DNA of 64,000 nt from Xiphophorus maculatus (Eukaryota; Chordata; Actinopteri; Cyprinodontiformes; Poeciliidae), in the NCBI RefSeq assembly GCF_002775205.1, contig NC_036461.1, positions 10,949,015 through 11,013,014 on the forward strand, given 5' to 3'. The notes beneath the pieces are model-generated. The model saw nothing but the letters and a program-made list of their open reading frames with translations, had not been told where the DNA came from and made no database searches. Position 1 is the first letter of the stretch. Every line of letters begins with the position of its first letter. Positions 10,773 to 20,281 of the stretch are shown here, one piece after another. Both the position numbers and the translations under genes were made by a program.

Positions 10773-12073
10773 CGCAGCTGGTTCAGCAGACAGAAAATAG
10801 CAAAGCTTATATGTACAATCATTTTTAAAAGAAAGTTTAGAGGTATGTCTGTATCGTATGCATTTTGCCTTAAAATGTTTATTATCAAATGAAGTTCATT
10901 GTAGTGAGAAGATTATGTAGAATTTTACAAAATGTAAAGTAAGTTTAGTAAAATTACTCCTAAAAGTAAAAATTATGCAAGTAAATGTAACCACTACAAC
11001 TGGGATTAATATGCATCACTATGAATATCTGAGCAACAATGACACAACCAGTTTTATTCAGGAATTTTTTCCAAATTTTCTTGGAAAAACAAATCCAAAT
11101 AATCCTGTTTCAAAATAAAGTGGTGCATTAGTGTGTTAATTAATTCCTGTTGTGTTTTTGTCCCCGCCCTCTCGCATTCTCACTCCCAACTCGTCATGAG
11201 AATGTGCTGTGCACTCCGGTTGATCACCCTTGCTCTCCTTTCAGTTCCTCTTTTTCCCCAACCTTTCCTCTCCCATCTACTTGAGACACATTACACCTCT
11301 ACAGGTCAACAACCTTCATTAAACTCTGACCAACTTTAACTGAGCTTATAGGTCATTTCTAATTCGCAAATACACTAAACATGATTGTTACTGATTATTG
11401 TTAAAATTACCAATAAGTAATGCTGCTTCACAGTACTTTTACACGGTAGGCCAGTCAAAATAATATTTCCTAATTTCACATAACCTTTTGTTATTTCAAA
11501 ACATTTTTGTTATTTAAATACTCCTTCAACTTGGACTTCCCATGGGAGGGAGGCCAAACACGACACACGACACTCCATACCACTTACCGGAATAAATATT
11601 TTCTTTATTCAGGTAGTAAGGGATTATTTTCCTTAAATATGTAAGATTCCATGTACAGTTGAAACCAGAAGTTTACATATACGTACTTATTTGCTACATG
11701 TAAACTTATGATTTCAACTGAAAAAAATCAAAATCAAAAAAGTAATTTCAAATCTGTAGCGCAAGGCAGCTCAGGAAAAAGAAAATACAGACCCAGAGGG
11801 GAGTGTATACAAATTTAGTTTTACATTATAGCCAATTATAGCCATGAATCATGATTCTTGTATTTCACAACTATGCTTTGTATTGATGCATCACACAGGG
11901 TAATAATATATTTTAAACTTTATGTAAAGATATTAATGAAATTTGATTTCTGTCTCATTTGGTTAACTGGAGCACCAACGAAACAGAAATGAGATGATGA
12001 AGTGGCTCTTTTAGTTCCCCACCAATAAAATGTATAGCGTGGGTCACCAATACTGGGAAAGCAAGAATAACAA
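10773..12073. other. intergenic region between fragment D and copy C
   Basis: No coding region is supported. It holds a tiny Tc1-type remnant at 11656-11720 and, at 11604-11609, a minus-strand AATAAA about 465 nt past the copy C stop that could serve as its poly(A) signal. Confidence 0.45.
11656..11720. mobile_element. 65-bp Tc1/Sleeping Beauty-like terminal-repeat remnant
   Basis: The left end CAGTTGAAACCAGAAGTTTA follows a TA and resembles Tc1/Sleeping Beauty-type termini. The right end, GTAAACTTATGATTTCAACTG in outline, is its imperfect complement. Almost nothing remains between the two ends, so this is an extreme internal-deletion derivative. Confidence 0.6.
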
Positions 12074-13611
12074 TTAGCGTTTTGACCACAAAAATAAAGC
12101 TCCTGCAGCGATGCCAAACAGAAAGGCTTCAATCTCTTCCTCCCTTTTTTTTTGTTCCCTTCGTTTCTGAAATATGTTTGACAGCCATCCAAATCCAGCT
12201 CCAACAAAGGTTCCAAGAGCACCTCCAATGCTGGCCACAACAGTGTTGGCGAACGCTGTAAAACCAGATGCACCTGCAGGGAAAAAAGCCCATAAACTAA
12301 CCAAACAGGATTATTGAAGTTGTAAGGGGAAAAACATAAGCTCTAGTGGGTTTCTTCTTTATTTTAAGCAGAGTTTGCGAAGCTGAAGTCAGGTTACAGT
12401 AAACATAGTTGTGTGATAAGCCTTATTAATGCCAGTATACATTTCAAATGTTCCCCATTTGATGTGAACAGGAAGAAATGTGTATTTGCTGCTTCCTTGT
12501 TTATGGATGTTGGAAAAAGTGCAATATTAACAAACACAGTAGGAGATTAGGGTGTGTCAACTGTATAAAGTTAAATGAACTAAATCCCTGCTGTTGCTAC
12601 TACTAGAAAAGTAGCTGCTATTTTGAGCGGAACAGTATTTTATCTAGTTTAAAAAGGCAAGCAAAATTCTTAAAACTAGAATCAAGTCAACTATAGCGTT
12701 GACTACAGCCTTAGATACCTGCAGATTGTAGAATCGCCACCAGGCTTCCTGCTGCCACCCCTCCTCCGTTAGTGGTGGCAGCAGCAGACATCATGCTTGC
12801 AGCGTAGGAGCCTGCAGCTATCCCAGCTGAGGTGAAACCGATGACACTCAAGGCCACAGGAGCCATGAGCACTGCACCCATTGCTCCTACTGCATGCAAA
12901 GCACATTTTACTGATGTTAGAATATATTTTGATATTCCTTTCAGTTCACCAAGAAAATTATTTCATTTGAAGCCAAACGGAGTTGATGCTTTATTTCCGG
13001 GAAGCTCTAAATGCAAGATGTGTCCTGAGTGACCTTTGATAGGTCCTCATCTCATCAGGATGAGATCTAAAAAGATTTTGTCCTTGCACCTGTAATCAGA
13101 TGTTCACACTTTTTTTTTTTTTTAAAGAAAAAAAAAGATGCACAAACTTAAAATTATCTAACTTTTTTTCACAAGGTTGCAAAACTAGATATTACAAATA
13201 ATATGTGTAGCCCCATTTGTCCTGTTATGGTATGAAGAAACTGATAAACCCGGGCATCTACCTGCTCCTCCTGTGATGGCAGCAGTTTCTGTTAAAAAAG
13301 AAAAATAAAATAGAAAATGTAAAGTGTAGTAAAATAATAATAGATTCATATACAAATTGTATAACAATATAAATTATATAAGGAATCTCTATCAGCAGTT
13401 CTGATCCGGGTGGACTAAGCTGCGGTTCTGGGCTGAACCTGAACCTGAACCCGAGTACAGTACAGGTCCTGAGCGTCTCAAGTCTTCAAAAATATTGGGA
13501 ACCCCTATTAGTAGTCTAAACCGCTTCTGACAAAATAATAAATAATACATAGTATCTATATCATTGCAAATAATAAAGTATATTCTACTCAACACACTTA
13601 CCAAGACCCAT
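12074..13611 (-). CDS. isg12: ISG12/IFI27-family protein, copy C (134 aa, 4 coding exons)
   Basis: Minus-strand coding exons are 13602-13611, 13262-13288, 12719-12886 and 12074-12273. All introns are GT-AG and phase 1, totalling 135 codons with stop. The protein starts [20 protein letters not shown]. It carries the core [32 protein letters not shown] and a second small-residue helix ([20 protein letters not shown]). Its end differs from A and B: a basic stretch ([12 protein letters not shown]) and then a short hydrophobic segment ([14 protein letters not shown]) before SKR. By family, the protein is probably an interferon-inducible organelle-membrane protein. No perfect ISRE was seen within about 300 bp upstream, unlike A and B, so its regulation may differ. 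The 10-bp first exon has a good GTAAGT donor. Confidence 0.85.
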
Positions 13612-14159
13612 AACTTGCTCTTAAGCAGTTTGTTTGTTACCAGCAGACAGAGAAACCTGTTCTCGCAACCGACAAGTGCTATTTTAGACAACTGTTCTAA
13701 TTCGTGTTGCATTCAATGCAACTCGGCATTCTGAAATAAAGCAAAAACATGTTGCTAGTCGAGGATAAAAGGTCTACATTGATTTTTATTCAATGTAGAA
13801 CAGTAAACACTTTCTAAAAAATTCTTAAATGTATAACAAAACCACCTTGCATGGACAGCTAATTTCATTTATTTATTTTAGATTGTTCCCAATGCTCTCA
13901 AACACAACATAAATATTAGTTACCTAATAAAAAAACAGAGGAGACACGCTCTCCTTTGCCAATATTGTAATTAATATCTCGTCTTTTATTCTTATTTCTT
14001 TTTTTGTTGACTGTTTGGCTGCAAAGGAACTTGCTTCAAACTTTTAGCACACATTCAGATTATTTTCAAGCATACGTGTTGTTTTCTGAGCAGCAGTAGT
14101 TGAGCATATAAAAACAAGCCTGCTGTTTTCATATGTAAGGCTGATCACATGGTAGATTG
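13612..14159. other. divergent intergenic region between ISG12 copy C and lgals8
   Basis: The promoters of a minus-strand gene (copy C) and a plus-strand gene (lgals8) must lie here or at its edges. A hairpin with 10-bp arms lies at 13773-13799. I searched by eye for GAAANNGAAA in both orientations and found no perfect ISRE. Confidence 0.5.
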
Positions 14160-14171
14160 TGCGCATGCGCT
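14160..14171. promoter_or_regulatory. NRF1-like palindrome upstream of lgals8
   Basis: TGCGCATGCGCT differs from the NRF1 consensus YGCGCAYGCGCR only at the last base. It lies about 145 bp upstream of the lgals8 ATG, in the only locally GC-rich stretch, which is typical of a TATA-less constitutive promoter. Confidence 0.5.
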
Positions 14172-14313
14172 GCTCGTTGATGGAGTAAATATGGCCACTC
14201 GTACCATCAGCTGGTAGCGCAGCAAAGCCCAAAGCTGCCGCTGTTTGCTGCAGAAACCACCGACTGTCAGCTGTCCGTCACCCGCTGCAGTTTGTCAGGA
14301 CACCCGGGGCTCG

Positions 14314-17300
14314 ATGTCTGTGGCCAATGCAAAACACACCGTTCTGGATCCGGTAAGAGGTTTCGTTTATTGTTGATGTTCACAGCCGTTCCTAATGAAC
14401 TCTGGTAATTTCTCAGCTTAAGCCGCTACTGTTTTCATTTGATTAATCTGTCTCGAGTATGAGGGACGTTTTAGCTCTCAAATATTAAGCAGAAGCCAGA
14501 CCGTCAGTATGACACAGTGGTTTTAACTTTACTTTCCTTTTTAGGTGATCCCGTACACTGGTCCCATACCTGGAGGCCTGCATCCAGGGGAGATCATCAT
14601 CATCCAGGGTACTGTGCCACCAGAAGCTGACAGGTGATTTTTCCAATCAAACTGAGCAGATGGCATTTATAGAGCTGTCTGTTGTGTTTAGAAACATTTA
14701 AACTCGAACCTTTTTACTAGAGCCTTCCCAACTTTCCACACCTATTGGTGATTCTGCATAAATTAGAGTATATTTAATAATGACGTAAAGCACTTTGAAA
14801 TGCTTTGCTGCTGAAATATGCTGTACAAATAAAATTTGATTTTGATTTGATCTTTGAAAACTTGACTTAGTTCAGTGAAAAGGGAATTGCAACAAAAGTA
14901 TGTCAGCCTACTAAAAAAAGCATATACACAGCATATACACTGTGGAGAGTATATGCACTCAATACAAGGCTCCTGTTGCATGAATTACTGCATCAGTGCA
15001 GCATGGCATGGACACCATCATCCTGTGGCACTGCTGAGAAGTTTAAATGGATGTATGTATGTGCCTGAGCGTGTGTTTATAACTTTAACCATGACTTTGT
15101 GTGTTCGTCCTCTCTGCAGGTTTCAGGTGGACCTGTCAAGCGGCTGCAGCACCAAACCACGCTCAGACGTCGCTCTCCACTTCAGCCCTCGTTTCAGTGA
15201 CTCCCCTTGTGTGGTCTGTAACTCCCTGCTGCAGGAGGAGTGGGGTAAAGAGGAGACGCTCCACCAGCTGCCCTACAAACGTGGAGCCCCCTTCGAGACC
15301 ATCATTCTAGTAAACAAGAATGGCTTTAAGGTGAAGCAGCCCTACATCAGCCTGTGTGTGCTGTAGCTGAAGAACATAAACTAACTGAATGTCTGGCTTT
15401 ACCTGTAGGTGGCAGTAAATGGTACTCACCTGCTGGAATACAAACACAGAATTCCTCTGACCAGGGTCGACACGTTTTCTATTTCTGGGAATGTCAGGGT
15501 TCACGCTATTGGCTATATCCCAAACTCAGTAACTAACTCCTTTCTAATTTTCTTTTTTTTTTCCTCTCTCTCTTTTTCTTCTGAATCATTTCTAAACATG
15601 TTTTTCTCTTTTAGGCAATATATTCAGAGTCGGGTGATTTGGTGAGTTTCTTCTGTTTTTTTAGCGGGTCCATGAAGTTAGAATTTTCTTGGTGTCTTAT
15701 GACGCAATAAAAACTGCATCACACGTCCTGAATGTTTATGGGTCTGTGGTCACCCAAGCTTATTTACCATGCTGTAGACTTTATTACAGTTTCTTTGGGC
15801 AGGTATTCTCAACGAATCCTACAAATCAAAGTAAGGATGATGTAAATAAGCTATAGTTGCTATGGTTGTTGCGTGGTGAATAATTCAATTTTTCAAAGTT
15901 TCATCATCATACTTTCTTTTAAAACCTAGTCTAAACTCAATGATTGGTTAATTCTATCAACTGATTACAAGGTGCGTATTTTTTTAAAATTGTTTTGTGT
16001 ATCAACCGTAGTAGACAGTGTCACGCGGTCAATCACGTCCTTCACTAAGACGGGAATTTCTGTTGACTCATAGTCAACAGAAATTCATAGTCACTCTCAT
16101 AGTCACTCTCAGCAGCTGAATCGGTCACTCTTAATCTAAAACTCTGAGAATACAGGCCCTTAACTTTATATTTGCGCTACGTGTAAATAGCGGATGCCCT
16201 GTGCATCCGGAAAGGATACACAGCACTTTGTTTTTCCTTAATTTGTTACATTACAAACTTATTCCTAATTGTAATAAATTAATCTATTGCATAAAACTTC
16301 TACACACCAAATACCCCATTATGACATTGTGGAGCTTTTTGCAAAACTATAAAACTAAGAAAGCACATTTATCCACAGCCTTTTAAACTTTTTTTCCACA
16401 TTGTCATAATGGAGCCTTTGTGTGTAGAATTTTGAGACATGAGGTCAGTACAACTTGGAATAAGACTGACATAAAATGAAGCGCTGTGAATACTTTCCAT
16501 ATGCAGCTCAGTCATAGAAGCTCATGTGACAAACTTGGAGAAAAATAATAGCGACAGTTAACGTTGTTGTTACAGGGTCTTCCTTACAAAGGCAGTATAC
16601 TCAAAGGACTGAACCCAGGACAGCACATCACAATAAAAGGACAGGTCAGCATGTACCCTCACAGGTATGCAAATGTATTCAAATTCTTTGAACTTTTCAT
16701 TTGTCACATTACAATTATTAACGTTCTATGGAATAATACAAATTGTGTGATGTAGCTGAATTATTTTAGAAATACTTTTTTTTCTAAATCTAATATCCAT
16801 TACATTCTATAAAAAAGAAATAAATATTTTTACCTGTGTTCCAGTTTCACTGTCAACCTCTGCAACAGCAAGACGGAGAACATTGCTCTCCATCTGAACC
16901 CCCGGATGAAGTCGGGCGTGTTCATCAGGAACTCGTACCTGGACGGATCCTGGGGTCAGGAGGAGAGGGAGCTGCCCTTCTTTCCCTTCTCGCCGGGCGA
17001 ATACTTTGAGGTAGGAGAAATCAGCAACTTTCAAGATTTTAGAGACGCACAAATTAGTTTTCCCATTTTTACCTTAAGAGCTATCATTGACCACATAAAT
17101 ATTACAAATGAAAACAGAATCATTCACTGACGACAAAAAAAAAGTGGCCCAATTCTGGTCAGTTCATCTTTGAACTTTCACCTCGGTGCGTTCTGGATTA
17201 GTATTCCTCAACATTTCTTCCCTCTCCAGATGCTCCTGCTCTGTCAGCCCCATCAGTTCAAGCTGGCAGTGAACGGGTCACACCTGTTCGAGTTCAGGCA

Positions 17301-17379
17301 CCGGGTGCAGGACCTGAGCAGCATCGACCAGCTGGAGATCATGGGAGACCTGGAGCTCAATGATGTGAAGTTATGGTGA
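14314..17379 (+). CDS. lgals8: galectin-8-like tandem-repeat galectin (296 aa, 8 coding exons)
   Basis: Exons are 14314-14352, 14545-14633, 15120-15330, 15409-15528, 15615-15641, 16576-16664, 16845-17010 and 17230-17379; all junctions are GT-AG and in frame. Two carbohydrate-recognition domains (residues about 14-153 and 163-296) are joined by a 9-residue linker from a 27-bp exon. The C-terminal domain has the full galactoside signature: H208, N210, R212, N221, W228, E231. The N-terminal domain has H63, R67, N77, W84 and E87, but Ser65 where the signature has Asn. Arg57 and Gln45 align with human galectin-8 residues known for binding 3'-sialylated or sulfated lactose, which supports galectin-8 over galectin-4 or -9. 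Galectins lack a signal peptide, and none is seen. Known roles are cell adhesion and detection of damaged endosomes. Whether this is the a or b teleost paralogue cannot be told. Confidence 0.92.
14790..14853 (+). repeat. interspersed-repeat 3' tail
   Basis: A sequence containing AAAGCACTTTGAAATGCTTT is followed by TGCTGTACAAATAAAATTTG and a TTGAT-rich end. It resembles the 3' terminus of widespread fish retroposons. It lies in intron 2 of lgals8. The family assignment is from memory. Confidence 0.5.
16054..16086. repeat. short-loop inverted repeat
   Basis: Perfect 15-bp arms (16054-16068 and 16072-16086) enclose a 3-nt loop. Two direct copies of CATAGTCACTCT follow immediately. It lies in intron 5 of lgals8. 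Confidence 0.75.
16200..16505. mobile_element. Tc1/mariner-like non-autonomous element
   Basis: Imperfect inverted ends (GGAAAGGATACACAGCACTT at the left, and the complement of GGAAAGTATTCACAGCGCTT at the right) enclose AT-rich non-coding DNA with motifs such as CCCCATTATGACATTGTGG. These are familiar from abundant teleost Tc1-related MITEs. No open reading frame of use is present, and the exact target-site duplication is unclear. Confidence 0.6.
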
Positions 17380-17791
17380 CTCAAAGCCAACGCGTTATTG
17401 GTCAGGGTTCAGTTAGCTTACAAGTTTATTTGACCCAGATGATAGACGTCAGGTTTGAATTTCAGGTCTAAGCTAATCTAGCACTGTTATTGTGGTTGAT
17501 GAGGTTTGTCTTTGTGGTCCTGATTGGACAGATTCATGGATGACAGAAAACAGGACACACATATTTAAGCACTTAAGCTTAGCTTATAATTTAAATTATA
17601 TTCAGGTTTTAAACGGAGACAATGAATATTCGTTTTTTGGTGCAATGTGCAATACAGAAAAACAAAACATCTGTATAACTAATCTCATCTTTGCACCATC
17701 ATTGTGCACGATTGTAGTTTACATTTCATTAACGTATTTTATCAAAAAACTAATTTTCGAATTTAAAAGAGCCCATTCTTTATCCTTTTCA

Positions 17792-17797
17792 AATAAA
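17792..17797 (+). terminator. candidate poly(A) signal of lgals8
   Basis: AATAAA lies about 410 nt after the lgals8 stop codon, with no other plus-strand AATAAA noticed between them. A GT/T-rich stretch follows. Confidence 0.5.
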
Positions 17798-19816
17798 CTT
17801 GTTTAATTTCTGTAGAAATATCAGATGCACTTCATACAACGACTCATGTGAAGACTCAGCCAATATTAAATAATCTGTGGTCCAGGGTGACTATTTAAAA
17901 TCTAATATATCTCTAAAGTCAAAAATAGATATCAATTCTGGATTGTCTGTATTGCCTTCTGTAGTGAAGAAGAGAAATAGCTCTTGTATCCTCCATGTTT
18001 TGATAAATAAAAGACAACCGAATGTCTTACTGATATTTTGTATTCTTGGGTTTGAGTTTAAGCTTTAAAAATTACAGCTGCTGCTACACAACGGCACAAC
18101 TCTTAAGTTGTGTGCTTTTACCACAAACTGTAAGGCCTAAGGTGAAATGCAGAATCATTGAACTCCATGGCTCTCTGCTTTGACTGAAAATTCCTGTACT
18201 GCTTACTTTATTGTTTAGCTGAATACATGTTTACTAACCAATTCTAAACTCAGACTAGCAGAAAGGTTGATTTTGAAAACACTGCAGATCTAACTGTGAA
18301 ACTCAGACTTTAACATTAAACTTGCAAACATTGAAGACAGGAAGGACAGAAAAGTGACAGACAAGAAGGATGAACACAGTAGAATATTTACACACACAAA
18401 AAAATGTGAAAGCTCTTCAATCCTTTGCGTCAATTTTAAAATATGAAATGTTCAATATGAAAGTATAGTAGGTTTTTTACATGGGACATTGAATATCCAG
18501 AAACTGGAAGGATGAATGGATACAAGGAATTGGACGACGGAAGGCAAAGAGGGACCACAAGGACAAAGAGGAAAAAGATAAAAAATAATATAAAGAGAGA
18601 GAGATGGAGGGAAGACACAAGGAGGTAAGGTCACTACATTTTGACAGAGAGAATAAAGTATGGAAATAATATTTATCATCCAGATCTGGCTGTGAAGTAG
18701 TGAAAGTCCATATTTCTTTGGTTTGGAAGACAGAAGTGATGAAGGATGAAAAACATGGAAGAATTAAAGTGGAACAAATGTTATAACGTTTAGAAAACGT
18801 GTCAAGAAATACAAATCTTTCTGCCTGGTCTGTCCATATTTACCCAGACCTAGAAAAAATAACTGATATCAGTTTCAAACTTCTCCAGAAAGTAGAACAA
18901 CCAGAAAGGAGAACCAACAGATGCAACAGGCTGACTACAAGGTCAACACGCAGCAGACACGACATACTCACTGATCCTGAGGTTGGACTCTGAGCTGAAA
19001 GGGAACATCTCTATATTTAACCCTGCTGATACAAACAACGCTGTTACCTGCAGTACGTCTGATCAACCACAAAGTGGCAGCAGAGAGCTAATAGTTTTTA
19101 CCTTCCTCTGGAAACTACTGGAAAAAGATCTTAAAATGAGTGGGCACAATACAAACTCACCATACACATGCTTTAAATTTATATGCACTAGAATCTGGTA
19201 AAAAGTTGGTGTTTTATTAATATCCACAGGAAATATAATTTGTAAGAGTTGTAGTAACTATGGTACAGTACCACAGTCTGATTTCTTTTACATAGAAAAA
19301 GCAGGATGATATGCAACATAATGACATAAACCATCACAATGCTGAGAATAAAGGCAGGAGACATGGTCAGATCAGCAACAGGCAAGTCGGTTCAATTATA
19401 TTTAACAAAAATCCGGTCCGATCCAGTGGCAGAAATGCAGCTTTCTGACCTGAAGTGTTGAATCAGTTCCTTTGTTTTTGCTCAAAATGGCTTACAGGCA
19501 TAGATACCGCTTTGAAAAGCAAAGTCCAGTTTGCAGATTATCAAATTAAAGTTGTCTAATCTTCCCTTGAAGTACAAAATAAACCCAACAGTTTATCTCT
19601 GAGTTGTCACACACAAGCTGTAACTTTTCTCTCTCAGTTCCAGCAGACAGGTTTGGCAACATGATGGCTGAGGAAAACACGTTTTTCTGCACTTCAGATA
19701 GCTTCAACACAGTTCTAGCAGCTGGAGTCTGTAATTCAAGAGGAAGTCAGCCAATACCAAAGCAGCTCAGGAGAGTTTTAAGTCTTCAGAAGGAGTTGGG
19801 TTTATATATCCCACTG
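17798..19816. other. convergent intergenic region and zdhhc14 3' UTR
   Basis: lgals8 (plus) and zdhhc14 (minus) end facing each other here. No coding region is supported. The part next to 19816 is the zdhhc14 3' UTR, with a possible minus-strand AATAAA at 19213-19218. Confidence 0.5.
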
Positions 19817-20281
19817 TCAGACAGAGCTGAGCTTCACCAACCCCCTGACCGAGTCCTCGTGTAACGAGTCTTGGCTGGCCGGGTTGTAGAAACTGGCCTG
19901 CACCGTGTGGCTGTGGCCCAGCGGGCTGCCGCAGTGAAGCATGCCCGGCGGTGACGGCACTTCCTCTGGCGTGAGATAGTGGTGGAGGGCTGCCTGCTCC
20001 TGGAGGGGGTGCGTGTGGTTTAGTGTGTGTCCGTGGATCGGCAGCATGTCTGCGGCCTCGTGGCAGCTCAGGCTGGGGGTGGACGTCGGCGGGGTTGGCT
20101 GGCCAAGGGGCAGCGAGGTGCAAGGCCCGCCCAGCGTGAGGGAGGCCCGGGCGGGTAGAGACGTCCCGTTTTCAGGGGAAGACGTTATGATGACTGGCTC
20201 GCTGCTTTGCTGCTGGAGGAGGGGGGTGGCGGCAGCCTGCAAAACGAATTTGGTGCTCTGAATGCACTGGTCTTGATCACA
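19817..20281 (-). CDS. zdhhc14: zdhhc14 last coding exon: C-terminal tail
   Basis: It starts in phase 0 at [20 protein letters not shown] and runs 154 residues to a stop at 19817-19819. It is a Ser/Pro/His-rich cytosolic tail typical of ZDHHC14. It is less conserved in the middle (a His-rich [20 protein letters not shown] stretch), with a strongly conserved end. The last residues, SSV, fit a class I PDZ ligand. Confidence 0.92.
   Translation of the reverse strand, partial: CDQDQCIQSTKFVLQAAATPLLQQQSSEPVIITSSPENGTSLPARASLTLGGPCTSLPLGQPTPPTSTPSLSCHEAADMLPIHGHTLNHTHPLQEQAALHHYLTPEEVPSPPGMLHCGSPLGHSHTVQASFYNPASQDSLHEDSVRGLVKLSSV

Noticed and set aside
14875-15366. 163-aa plus-strand frame covering lgals8 exon 3
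   Set aside because: Only 15120-15330 is coding. The rest is intron read-through; the splice sites and galectin homology define the exon.
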